Assembly: GCA_046261635.1 (NCBI GenBank)
Contig: JBHEOL010000366.1
Span: 1 to 9,870 of the forward strand
DNA: 9,870 nt
Source of the DNA: JBHEPS01 sp046261635
Lineage (GTDB): Bacteria; Acidobacteriota; Thermoanaerobaculia; Gp7-AA8
Direction: 5' to 3'
Part shown: positions 1 through 5,724 of the stretch, one piece after another
Layout: each line of letters starts with the position of its first letter
How positions within the stretch are numbered: position 1 is the stretch's first letter
The notes under the pieces: model-generated
Told to the model about the DNA's origin: nothing
What the model saw: only the letters and a program-made list of their open reading frames with translations
Database searches by the model: none
Position numbers and translations under genes: made by a program

Positions 1-10
1 GATTCGAGGA

Positions 11-637
11 ATGATTGGCAAGAAGGTCGGAATGACCCAGGTGTTCGCCGAGGATGGCGCGATCATCCCGGTGACCGTGATCCAGGCCGGCCCCTGCCTC
101 GTGGTCCAGAAGAAGACCGCGGAGAGCGACGGCTACGACGCTGTCCAGCTCGGACTCGTCGAGAAGGTCTCGAGCCGCCGCCTCACGGCGCCGGTTCGTG
201 GACACTTCGAGAAGGCGAACGTCCCGCCGAGCCGGACGATCGTCGAGTTCGAGTACGAAGGCGAAGCGAACGTGGGCGACAAGGTCCTGGTCGACATGTT
301 CAAGGCCGGAGACAAGATCGACGTGGTCGGACGCTCGAAGGGCAAGGGTTTTCAGGGCGTGATGAAGCGACACGGATTCGCCGGCGGCCGGGCCTCGCAC
401 GGCTCGATGTTCCATCGCGCTCCTGGCTCGATCGGGCAGTCGGCGTTTCCCTCCCGCGTCATGAAGGGAATGCGCATGGGTGGCCGCATGGGCGGAGAGC
501 AGGTCACGGTCAAGAACCTCAGCGTCGCGAGAATCGACACTGAGAACAATCTGATTTACATCCGCGGAGCGGTCCCGGGCGGACGCAACTCGGTGGTGGT
601 TCTTCGGCATTCGAGGAACGGGAAGCAGGGTGAGTAA
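11..637 (+). CDS. rplC: 50S ribosomal protein L3
   Basis: L3 is an early-assembly 23S rRNA binder of the large subunit whose long loop reaches toward the peptidyl transferase centre. The N-terminus IGKKVGMTQVF, the central loop with HGFAGGRASHGS (about residues 121-132) and HRAPGSIGQ (135-143), and the closing GAVPGGRNS are hallmark L3 segments. Length (208 residues from this ATG) is normal. The ATG at 11 is preceded with zero spacing by GAGGA, which is too close to act as an SD, and the frame stays open upstream as Ile-Arg-Gly. Many L3 proteins begin M-x-x-G-(M/L)-(I/L)-G-K-K, so the true start is probably the codon ending at base 1, just outside the window. The site equivalent to E. coli Gln150, methylated by PrmB, is Arg159 here (GGRMGG). 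rplD follows after 2 bases. Confidence 0.97.
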   Translation: MIGKKVGMTQVFAEDGAIIPVTVIQAGPCLVVQKKTAESDGYDAVQLGLVEKVSSRRLTAPVRGHFEKANVPPSRTIVEFEYEGEANVGDKVLVDMFKAGDKIDVVGRSKGKGFQGVMKRHGFAGGRASHGSMFHRAPGSIGQSAFPSRVMKGMRMGGRMGGEQVTVKNLSVARIDTENNLIYIRGAVPGGRNSVVVLRHSRNGKQGE

Positions 638-639
638 CC

Positions 640-1263
640 ATGCCGACGATCGACGTTAAGGACATGCAGAGCAAGAAGGTCGGCTCGGTCGAGCTGCCGG
701 ACGCGGTGTTCGGCTACCCGTACAAGGAGCACCTGATCCACGAGGCCGTGCGCAACTACCTGGCCTCGCTCCGCGCGGGAACCCACAAGACCAAGACCCG
801 TTCCGAGGTTTCCGGATCCGGCAAGAAGCCCTTCCGTCAGAAGGGAACCGGCCGGGCGCGTCAGGGCGGCAACCGTCCTCCGATCCATCGCCACGGTGGA
901 ACGGTGTTCGGTCCGGTCCCGCGCGACCACTCCTACAAGATGAACGTCCGCGAAAAGAAAGCGGCTCTTCGTTCCGCGCTGAGCTTCAAGCTGAAGGATG
1001 GAAAGATCGTCGCGATCCGGTCGTTCGAGCTCGACGAGCCGAAGACCCGCGGTCTGGTCCAGAGCTTCGGCTCGCTCGGGGTCGAGGGGAAGGCGCTCAT
1101 CGTCGATTCGCTCGACAACGTGAATCTCTACCTCGCATCGCGGAATCATCCCCAGGTGCGGATGGTCGACCCGCTCCACGTCAACGTGTACGACGTGGTC
1201 AACAGCCGCTACATCCTCATTTCGGAAGCGGCGCTCGAGAAGCTCACGGAGGTGCTGGCGTGA
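640..1263 (+). CDS. rplD: 50S ribosomal protein L4
   Basis: L4 binds domain I of 23S rRNA, and its extended loop lines the peptide exit tunnel next to L22. The loop signature KPFRQKGTGRARQGG is at residues 63-77 and is followed by HRHGGTVFGPVPRDHSYKMN, typical of bacterial L4. The length of 207 residues matches the family (about 200-207). The ATG lies 2 bases after the rplC stop; the end of rplC supplies the SD (GGTGAG, 629-634, 5-base spacing), so coupling to rplC is likely. In E. coli L4 autoregulates the S10 operon through the leader upstream of rpsJ. That region is outside this window, so such control cannot be judged here. The gene ends with a 4-base GTGA overlap with rplW. Confidence 0.98.
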   Translation: MPTIDVKDMQSKKVGSVELPDAVFGYPYKEHLIHEAVRNYLASLRAGTHKTKTRSEVSGSGKKPFRQKGTGRARQGGNRPPIHRHGGTVFGPVPRDHSYKMNVREKKAALRSALSFKLKDGKIVAIRSFELDEPKTRGLVQSFGSLGVEGKALIVDSLDNVNLYLASRNHPQVRMVDPLHVNVYDVVNSRYILISEAALEKLTEVLA

Positions 1264-1550
1264 CGAGCCATGAAATCATCCGCCGTCCGCTGGTGACAGA
1301 GAAGAGCACCGGCATGAAGGAAACCTCGAACGTGATCGCGTTCGAAGTCGCCACTGGCGCCAACAAGATCGAAGTCAAGCGCGCGGTGGAAGAGTTGTTC
1401 AAGGTGAAGGTCGCAGAAGTGCGGCTGATCAACTTCCAGGGCAAGGTCAAACGGCTCGGCCGGTTCGCCGGGCGGCGCCGGAACTGGAAGAAGGCTTATG
1501 TGAGGCTGGCCGAGGGCCAGCAGGCTCCGGAGTTCTTCGAAGGAGTCTGA
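1260..1550 (+). CDS. rplW: 50S ribosomal protein L23
   Basis: L23 sits at the rim of the polypeptide exit tunnel and docks trigger factor, SRP and the translocon. The N-terminal EIIRRPLVTEKST is typical; Glu14 in the VTEK motif aligns with E. coli Glu18, the trigger-factor/SRP contact. The KRAVEELFKVKV helix and the GKVKRLGR...GRRRNWKKAYV segment (about residues 61-81) complete the family pattern. Length is 96 residues against 100 in E. coli. The GTG start at 1260 overlaps the rplD stop as GTGA, with GGAGGT at 1248-1253 giving 6-base spacing. The next in-frame ATG (codon 19) would remove the conserved N-terminus, so GTG is chosen. The 4-base overlap implies translation coupled to rplD. Confidence 0.97.
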   Translation: MTSHEIIRRPLVTEKSTGMKETSNVIAFEVATGANKIEVKRAVEELFKVKVAEVRLINFQGKVKRLGRFAGRRRNWKKAYVRLAEGQQAPEFFEGV

Positions 1551-1555
1551 GACGT

Positions 1556-1586
1556 GCATGGACGCGCCTGAAACGCGCGTCCCTGC
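1556..1586 (+). other. Intergenic hairpin between rplW and rplB
   Basis: GGACGCGC (1560-1567) pairs perfectly with GCGCGTCC (1575-1582) around the 7-base loop CTGAAAC. Beyond one T/C mismatch, three further pairs (GCA 1556-1558 with TGC 1584-1586) extend the stem. It occupies the centre of the 60-base rplW/rplB spacer and leaves the rplB SD at 1601-1606 free. There is no T-run after it, so it is not a standard intrinsic terminator. A role in mRNA processing, stability or protein binding is inference only. Confidence 0.55.
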
Positions 1587-1610
1587 CAGGCGAGAAACCG
1601 AGAGGACATT

Positions 1611-2435
1611 ATGCCTGTCAAGACATACAAACCGACTTCGCCGGGTATCCGGTTCGTGACACACGCGTCTTTCGACGCGCTGACCACGGATCGCCCCGCC
1701 AAGTCGCTCACCCGCGGGAAGATGAAGTCCGGCGGCCGCAACAGCAGCGGCCGGGTGACTTCGCGCTTCATCGGGGGTGGGCACAAGCAGCGTTACCGCC
1801 AGATCGACTTCCGGCGCGACAAGCACGGAGTTCCGGGTACGGTCGCGACCGTCGAGTACGATCCGAACCGCAGTGCCTGGATCGCCCTGATCAACTACGC
1901 CGACGGCGAGAAGCGTTACATCCTCGCTCCGGAAGGGCTCAAGGTCGCTCAGACCGTCATGGCGGGTCCGGAGGCCGACATCATCGTCGGCAACGCCCTG
2001 CCGCTGATCAAGATCCCGATCGGCACGACCGTGCACAACATCGAGCTGAAGGAAGGCAAGGGCGGACAGATGGTCCGTTCTGCCGGCGCCGCGGCGCAGC
2101 TGATGGCCCGAGAGGGCGATCTGGCCCTGCTGAGGCTTCCTTCGGGCGAGCTCCGGCGGGTCCACATCCGCTGCTATGCGACGATCGGTCAGGTCGGCAA
2201 CATCGAGCACGAGAACGTTTCGATCGGCAAGGCTGGACGGTCCCGCCATCTCGGCAGGAAGCCCCACAACCGCGGCGTCTCGATGAATCCGGTCGATCAT
2301 CCGCTGGGTGGTGGTGAGGGTAAGACCTCGGGCGGACGTCATCCGGTGACCCCGTGGGGCAAGCCGACCAAGGGACACAAGACCCGCAAGAACAAGCGGA
2401 CGCAGAAGTTCATCGTCAAGCGGAGAACGAAGTAA
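1611..2435 (+). CDS. rplB: 50S ribosomal protein L2
   Basis: L2 is a primary 23S rRNA binder needed for subunit association, tRNA binding and peptidyl transferase activity. The N-terminal KTYKPTSPG, the OB-fold/SH3-like core, and the C-terminal block MNPVDHPLGGGEG (225-237) followed by GGRHPVTPWGKPTKG are diagnostic. The length of 274 residues is the family norm. The functionally important histidine of the DHP motif is kept (His230; His229 in mature E. coli numbering). The second histidine of the common HPHGGGEG form is Leu232, a substitution I believe also occurs in other bacteria. The start has AGAGGA at 1601-1606 with 4-base spacing. A 60-base spacer with a hairpin separates it from rplW, so it probably initiates independently. 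Confidence 0.98.
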   Translation: MPVKTYKPTSPGIRFVTHASFDALTTDRPAKSLTRGKMKSGGRNSSGRVTSRFIGGGHKQRYRQIDFRRDKHGVPGTVATVEYDPNRSAWIALINYADGEKRYILAPEGLKVAQTVMAGPEADIIVGNALPLIKIPIGTTVHNIELKEGKGGQMVRSAGAAAQLMAREGDLALLRLPSGELRRVHIRCYATIGQVGNIEHENVSIGKAGRSRHLGRKPHNRGVSMNPVDHPLGGGEGKTSGGRHPVTPWGKPTKGHKTRKNKRTQKFIVKRRTK

Positions 2436-2438
2436 CAC

Positions 2439-2458
2439 GGGGTCCCCTTTGGGGTCCC
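2439..2458 (+). other. GGGGTCCC direct repeat / small hairpin between rplB and rpsS
   Basis: Two copies of GGGGTCCC (2439-2446 and 2451-2458) lie 12 bases apart in the 41-base rplB/rpsS spacer. They can also fold: CCCC (2444-2447) with GGGG (2451-2454) around TTT, extended past a T/T mismatch by GGG (2440-2442) with CCC (2456-2458). It lies just before the rpsS SD (GGAGAGAG, 2463-2470). No T-run follows, so it is not read as a terminator. Confidence 0.4.
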
Positions 2459-2476
2459 ATTTGGAGAGAGATCGAT

Positions 2477-2764
2477 ATGGCGCGTTCAGTCAAGAAAGGG
2501 CCGTTCGTCGACGACCATCTGACCAAGAAGGTCGCAGAGATGAATCGTCAGCGTGACAAGAAGGTCATCAAGACCTGGTCGCGCCGTTCGACGGTCATCC
2601 CGGACATGGTCGGACACACGATCGCGGTGCACAACGGGCGGAAGTTCGTTCCCATCTACATCGCGGAAAACATGGTGGGGCACAAGCTCGGCGAGTTTGC
2701 GGTGACGCGAACCTTCAAGGGGCACAGCGGTAAGAAAGTCGAAAGGGCTGGAAGGCCGAAGTAA
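2477..2764 (+). CDS. rpsS: 30S ribosomal protein S19
   Basis: S19 lies in the 30S head, forms a complex with S13, and contacts the A-site finger and P-site tRNA region. The N-terminus MARSVKKGPFVDDHL and the segments TWSRRSTVIPDMVGHTIAVHNG (34-54) and KLGEFAVTRTFKGH (70-83) are classic S19. Length is 95 residues (E. coli 92). The frame is open far upstream into rplB, but the ATG at 2477 is correct: it begins the conserved protein and follows GGAGAGAG (2463-2470) by 6 bases. It is followed by a 48-base spacer before rplV. Confidence 0.98.
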   Translation: MARSVKKGPFVDDHLTKKVAEMNRQRDKKVIKTWSRRSTVIPDMVGHTIAVHNGRKFVPIYIAENMVGHKLGEFAVTRTFKGHSGKKVERAGRPK

Positions 2765-2768
2765 AGGT

Positions 2769-2789
2769 GCGACGGCGCGGCCGTTTCGC
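2769..2789 (+). other. Weak hairpin between rpsS and rplV
   Basis: GCGACGG (2769-2775) can pair with CCGT (2781-2784) and, after a TT bulge, CGC (2787-2789). This gives seven pairs around the loop CGCGG. It is imperfect and could be a chance product of GC-rich sequence. It ends about 11 bases before the rplV SD. Confidence 0.25.
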
Positions 2790-2812
2790 CCGCGTGAACG
2801 TGAGGAACCAAC

Positions 2813-3232
2813 ATGGAAGCGAGAGCACAGCTTAGATACATGAAGGCGTCGCCGCAGAAGGTGCGTCTGGTCGTCGACCTGGTGCGCGGCAAGAAGGTGG
2901 AGGACGCTCTTGAGGTCCTCCGATTCACCAAGAAATCGTGCGCCAAGGATCTCGAGAAGCTCCTGCGTTCGGCAGTGGCCAACGCGGAAAACGCGGAGGC
3001 GGGCGCCGACATCGACGAGCTCGTGGTCTCGAAGATCTGGGTGGACGAGGGTCCGCGGGAGAAGCGGATCCAGCCGGCGCCGATGGGGCGGGCATACCAG
3101 ATCATCAAGCGCCAGTCGCACGTGACGGTAATGCTGAGCGACGAGGTCGTAGCCGAGGGCCGCAAGGGTCGGGCTCAGGCCGAGGCAAAAACGAAGAAGG
3201 CAAAGGCCAGCGGCCGCGCGCGGCGCAAATAA
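2813..3232 (+). CDS. rplV: 50S ribosomal protein L22
   Basis: L22 contacts all 23S rRNA domains, and its beta-hairpin lines the exit tunnel constriction opposite L4, where macrolide-resistance changes map. The core MEARAQLRYMKASPQKVRLVVDLVRGK, the SAVANAENAEAG helix and the hairpin PREKRIQPAPMGRAYQI (81-97) are typical. The globular core ends near residue 112. The remaining 27 residues form a Lys/Arg/Ala-rich tail (EAKTKKAKASGRARRK), making 139 residues against 110 in E. coli. Such basic, probably disordered rRNA-binding tails are common in GC-rich bacteria. The SD TGAGGA (2801-2806) has 6-base spacing. rpsC follows after 11 bases. Confidence 0.97.
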   Translation: MEARAQLRYMKASPQKVRLVVDLVRGKKVEDALEVLRFTKKSCAKDLEKLLRSAVANAENAEAGADIDELVVSKIWVDEGPREKRIQPAPMGRAYQIIKRQSHVTVMLSDEVVAEGRKGRAQAEAKTKKAKASGRARRK

Positions 3233-3243
3233 CGGAGGCGACT

Positions 3244-3894
3244 TTGGGTCAGAAGGTACATCCCTACGGGTTCAGGCTCGGGTTCAACAAGACGTGGCAT
3301 TCGCGCTGGTTTGCCGGCAAGACGTTCGCCGACATGCTCCATCGCGATCTGAAGCTGCGCGCGGACCTGAAAAAGCGGCTTTCGCACGCGGGCGTCGCGG
3401 AGATCGACATCGAGCGCACGGCGAACAAGATGCGCATCAACATCTACACCTCGAGGCCGGGAATCATCATCGGACGGAAGGGCGCCGAGGTCGACAAGCT
3501 TCGGGACGAGCTTCAGAAAATGGTTCCTGGTGAGGTCTACATCAACATCCAGGAGATCCAGCGGCCGGAGCTCGACGCGCAGCTCGTCGCCGAGAACATC
3601 GCAGGACAGCTCGAGCGCCGGGTGGCGTTCCGCCGGGCGATGAAGAAGGCGATGGAAAGCACGTTTCGCTTCGGCGGCAAGGGGATCAAGGTCCGAGTGA
3701 GCGGACGGCTCAACGGGTCGGAGATCGCCCGGAGCGAGTGGTACCAGGACGGTCGTCTTCCGCTGCACACGCTGAAGGCGGACATCGATTTTGGCCAGGC
3801 CGAGGCGAGGACCACGTATGGGGTCATCGGCGTGAAGGTCTGGTTGTACAAGGGTGAGATGGCCAAGCTCAAGAGCCGCCGTCGCATCGCGTAG
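3244..3894 (+). CDS. rpsC: 30S ribosomal protein S3
   Basis: S3 forms the mRNA entry channel with S4 and S5 and contributes to mRNA unwinding. The start is TTG at 3244: it gives MGQKVHPYGFRLG, the universal S3 N-terminus, and sits 5 bases after a strong GGAGG (3234-3238). No ATG start fits: the upstream in-frame ATG lies deep inside rplV, and the first downstream one would delete the conserved N-terminus. The type II KH domain carries GIIIGRKG with the GRKG loop at 77-80. The basic helix FRRAMKKAM (129-137) matches the E. coli helicase patch, and VSGRLNGSEIARSEW (152-166) and LHTLKADIDFG (174-184) mark the C-terminal domain. The length of 216 residues is slightly short of E. coli (233) because the C-terminal tail is brief. 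Confidence 0.97.
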   Translation: MGQKVHPYGFRLGFNKTWHSRWFAGKTFADMLHRDLKLRADLKKRLSHAGVAEIDIERTANKMRINIYTSRPGIIIGRKGAEVDKLRDELQKMVPGEVYINIQEIQRPELDAQLVAENIAGQLERRVAFRRAMKKAMESTFRFGGKGIKVRVSGRLNGSEIARSEWYQDGRLPLHTLKADIDFGQAEARTTYGVIGVKVWLYKGEMAKLKSRRRIA

Positions 3895-3927
3895 GGCGAA
3901 AGCAAGCCGAAACGGAGAGTCGTCATC

Positions 3928-4353
3928 ATGCTGATGCCGAAAAAGGTCAAGTTCAGAAAACAGCAGCGCGGGCGCCGTCGTGGCACCGCGACGCGGGGCG
4001 CGAAAGTCTCTTTTGGAGATTTCGGGCTGCAGGCGCTCGAGGCCGGTTGGGTCACCGCGCGGCAGATCGAAGCGGCTCGTATCGCGATGACGAGGCACGT
4101 CAAGCGCGGCGGCAAGATCTGGATCCGGATTTTTCCGGACAAGCCGATCACCAAGAAACCGCTCGAGACCCGCATGGGTAAGGGCAAGGGAGCTCCGGAA
4201 GAGTGGGTAGCCGTGATCAAGCCCGCCCGGATTCTCTATGAGATGGAAGGCGTGACGCGCGAGGTGGCCGAGGAAGCATTCCGGCTCGCCGCGCACAAAC
4301 TGCCGATCAAGACGCGGTTCGTCACCCGCGAGGAGCTGGAGGTCATGAAATGA
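3928..4353 (+). CDS. rplP: 50S ribosomal protein L16
   Basis: L16 is a late-assembling large-subunit protein near the A-site tRNA elbow and the peptidyl transferase centre. MLMPKKVKFRKQQRGRRRG at the N-terminus and GKIWIRIFPDKPIT (62-75) with RMGKGKGAPEEWVAV (82-96) are signature segments. Arg82 aligns with E. coli Arg81, the residue hydroxylated by the oxygenase YcfD, so the substrate residue is present although the enzyme cannot be inferred. Length is 141 residues, with a short C-terminal extension past the usual end. The ATG at 3928 follows GGAGAG (3914-3919) by 8 bases; a second ATG two codons later is less likely because the family begins ML-P-K. The 33-base rpsC/rplP spacer shows no clear structure. 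The stop overlaps rpmC as ATGA. Confidence 0.98.
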   Translation: MLMPKKVKFRKQQRGRRRGTATRGAKVSFGDFGLQALEAGWVTARQIEAARIAMTRHVKRGGKIWIRIFPDKPITKKPLETRMGKGKGAPEEWVAVIKPARILYEMEGVTREVAEEAFRLAAHKLPIKTRFVTREELEVMK

Positions 4354-4556
4354 CGAAGGCTGCCGACCTGAGAGAAAAGACCGACAACGATCTGCACAAC
4401 CGGGAGAAGGAGCTGCGCGAGCAGCTGTTCAAGCTCCGGTTCCAGAGCTCGATGGGCTCGAGCGAGAACCCGCTCAAGATCCGTCAGGTCCGGCGCGAGA
4501 TCGCGCGGGTCCAGACCCTGCTCAACGAGAAGAAGCGAGCGGCGGCCTCCCAGTGA
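4350..4556 (+). CDS. rpmC: 50S ribosomal protein L29
   Basis: L29 is a small two-helix protein at the exit tunnel rim beside L23, part of the docking platform for nascent-chain factors. The sequence shows the usual helical hairpin: ADLREKTDNDLHNREKEL, then REQLFKLRFQSSMG (about 23-36), NPLKIRQVRREIARVQTLLNEKK (40-62) and a short Ala-rich tail. The length of 68 residues is normal. The ATG overlaps the rplP stop (ATGA, 4350-4353) and is preceded by GGAGGT (4338-4343) with 6-base spacing inside rplP, so translation is probably coupled to L16. Confidence 0.97.
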   Translation: MTKAADLREKTDNDLHNREKELREQLFKLRFQSSMGSSENPLKIRQVRREIARVQTLLNEKKRAAASQ

Positions 4557-4576
4557 GAACGCCGGAGAAAGACATC

Positions 4577-4858
4577 ATGGCCAAAGAGAAGAACCAGCAG
4601 ACCGTAGCCCCGCACAACGGCCAGACCAAGGTCGGAATCGTCGTCTCGAACAAGATGGAGAAGACGGTCGTCGTGGCCGTCGAGAACCTCGTCATTCATC
4701 CGATGTACCAGAAGTACATCCGACGGACGAATCGGTTCATGGCTCATTGTGAAGTCAGCGACGTGAACATCGGCGATCGGGTGTTGATCGAAGAGACCCG
4801 GCCGCTCTCACGGCGCAAGCGCTGGAATGTCCGGGAGATCCTGCAGAGGGCCGTCTAG
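4577..4858 (+). CDS. rpsQ: 30S ribosomal protein S17
   Basis: S17 is a primary 16S rRNA binder of OB-fold type that helps organise the 5' and central domains. The core KVGIVVSNKMEKTVVVAVE (18-36), HPMYQKYIRRTNRFMAHCE (41-59) and the signature GDRVLIEETRPLSRRKRW (66-83) identify it. The ATG at 4577 has GGAG at 4564-4567 about 9 bases upstream and gives 93 residues. An in-frame GTG at 4553 overlaps the rpmC stop and would add eight non-conserved residues; it lacks a clear SD and is the less likely start. The first 17 residues are a polar N-terminal extension beyond E. coli S17 (84 residues). This is the last gene of the S10 part. Confidence 0.96.
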   Translation: MAKEKNQQTVAPHNGQTKVGIVVSNKMEKTVVVAVENLVIHPMYQKYIRRTNRFMAHCEVSDVNIGDRVLIEETRPLSRRKRWNVREILQRAV

Positions 4859-4911
4859 CCCGCAGGATGGCTTGCGGCTACCCGCCTGGAAGGGCGGAGC
4901 CGGTTAGCCGG
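4856..4911 (+). other. Three-hairpin cluster at the S10/spc boundary (rpsQ-rplN spacer)
   Basis: Three inverted repeats lie back to back in the 73-base spacer. First, TAGCCCGCA (4856-4864, including the rpsQ stop) pairs with TGCGGCTA (4873-4880), eight pairs with one bulged C. Second, CCGCC (4882-4886) pairs with GGCGG (4893-4897) around a 6-base loop. Third, CCGG (4900-4903) pairs with CCGG (4908-4911) around TTAG. In E. coli this junction separates the S10 and spc operons. No T-run follows any stem and I find no -35/-10 pair, so termination or re-initiation of transcription is not shown. Confidence 0.5.
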
Positions 4912-4931
4912 AAGCGAGAAGGAGATCAGTC

Positions 4932-5303
4932 ATGATCCAGATGCGAACAGTGCTGAACGTGGCCGACAACACCGGCGCGAAGAAGATCTCGGCAATCAAG
5001 ATGCTGGGCGGGTCTACCGCCGGGCAGTATGCCGGTATCGGCGACGTGATCACCGCGTCGGTCAAGGAAGCCTCCCCCGACGGAACGGTCAAGAAGGGGG
5101 CGGTGGTCAAGGCGGTCATCGTCCGGACGGTGAAGGAAACACGTCGCAAAGACGGCTCCTACATCAAGTTCGACGACAACGCCGCGGTTCTGATCAAAGA
5201 CGACAACGAACCGGTCGGCACTCGCGTGTTCGGCCCGGTTGCACGTGAGCTTCGCGAGCGGCGGTTCATGAAAATCATCTCGCTCGCACCGGAAGTGCTC
5301 TGA
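4932..5303 (+). CDS. rplN: 50S ribosomal protein L14
   Basis: L14 is a conserved beta-barrel protein at the subunit interface, next to L19 and L3, and takes part in inter-subunit bridges. MIQMRTVLNVADNTGAKK at the N-terminus, the YAGIGDVIT segment (about 34-42), VVKAVIVRTVKETRRKDGS (59-77) and the ending FGPVARELRERRFMKIISLAPEVL are near-universal. The length of 123 residues equals that of E. coli. The start follows AAGGAGA (4919-4925) by 6 bases. It is the first gene of the spc part; the structured spacer upstream suggests translation initiates independently of rpsQ. The rplN stop TGA at 5301-5303 overlaps the SD of rplX. Confidence 0.98.
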   Translation: MIQMRTVLNVADNTGAKKISAIKMLGGSTAGQYAGIGDVITASVKEASPDGTVKKGAVVKAVIVRTVKETRRKDGSYIKFDDNAAVLIKDDNEPVGTRVFGPVARELRERRFMKIISLAPEVL

Positions 5304-5313
5304 GGAGACGGTA

Positions 5314-5679
5314 ATGCTGGGAAACAACAAGAAGAACAACGAACAGTCGGCCACGCGCCGCCACGGCATCCGGAAAAACGACGAAGTCGTCGTGATCTCG
5401 GGTGGTGACCGTGGCAAGCGCGGCAAGGTCCTGGTTGTCATCCCGTCCAGGGGAGCGGCCATCGTCGAGCGGATCAACTTCCGCAAGAAGGCGACCAAGC
5501 CGAACCCTCAGAAGAATCAGAAGGGCGGGATCCTCGAGCGCGAGGCCCCGGTGCCGATGTCGAACCTGATGGTGGTCTGTCCGGCCTGCGGAGAACCGGC
5601 GCGTACGCGCCGCCACCGCAGTGGAGGCGAAGTCAGCCGTGCCTGCGCGAAGTGCGACGCGGAGATCGGCAATAAGTAG
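5314..5679 (+). CDS. rplX: 50S ribosomal protein L24 (zinc-ribbon type)
   Basis: L24 is one of the two assembly-initiator proteins of the large subunit and binds the 5' part of 23S rRNA near the tunnel exit. The KOW motif region (about 20-47: IRKNDEVVVISGGDRGKRGKVL) and RINFRKKATKPNPQKNQKGGILEREAPV (53-80) are typical. Four cysteines, C89-P-A-C92 and C111-A-K-C114, form a zinc-ribbon-like C-terminus found in many bacterial L24 proteins but absent from E. coli L24. The length of 121 residues fits that form. A polar N-terminal extension of about 15 residues precedes the KOW core. The SD GAGGAG (5302-5307) overlaps the rplN stop and has 6-base spacing, suggesting coupling. Confidence 0.97.
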   Translation: MLGNNKKNNEQSATRRHGIRKNDEVVVISGGDRGKRGKVLVVIPSRGAAIVERINFRKKATKPNPQKNQKGGILEREAPVPMSNLMVVCPACGEPARTRRHRSGGEVSRACAKCDAEIGNK

Positions 5680-5691
5680 CGAACCCTGGGA

Positions 5692-5712
5692 GCGGTCCTA
5701 TTTGCGGACCGC
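5692..5712 (+). other. Perfect 7-bp hairpin before rplE
   Basis: GCGGTCC (5692-5698) pairs exactly with GGACCGC (5706-5712) around the 7-base loop TATTTGC. It ends one base before the rplE SD (GTGAGGA, 5714-5720). CCT (5685-5687) and AGG (5717-5719) could add an outer stem across an internal loop, and that would cover part of the SD. In E. coli the S8 repressor site on spc mRNA lies at this same rplX/rplE junction. I could not match the S8 core motif by eye, so regulation is an inference from position. Confidence 0.55.
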
Positions 5713-5724
5713 GGTGAGGAAAGC

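Noticed and set aside
1209..2438. 409-codon open frame on the minus strand across rplW and rplB
   Set aside because: It lies antisense to two certain ribosomal genes. Long antisense frames are expected in GC-rich coding DNA, and the translation is Arg/Asp/Leu-rich with no recognisable domain.
2354..2476. N-terminal extension of S19 from an ATG inside rplB
   Set aside because: The extra residues are an out-of-frame reading of the rplB end. The ATG at 2477 has its own SD and the conserved N-terminus.
2938..3243. N-terminal extension of S3 from an ATG inside rplV
   Set aside because: It would add about 100 Arg/Gly-rich residues read out of frame from rplV. The TTG at 3244 has an ideal SD and gives the universal MGQKVHP N-terminus.
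3175..4296. 373-codon open frame on the minus strand across rpsC and rplP
   Set aside because: Shadow of the codon bias of the sense genes; no domain, no plausible start context, no room for an independent gene.
4856..4911. Intrinsic terminator at the end of the S10 part
   Set aside because: The stems are GC-rich but no run of T follows any of them; downstream is GAAGCGAGAAGG. Recorded as structure only.
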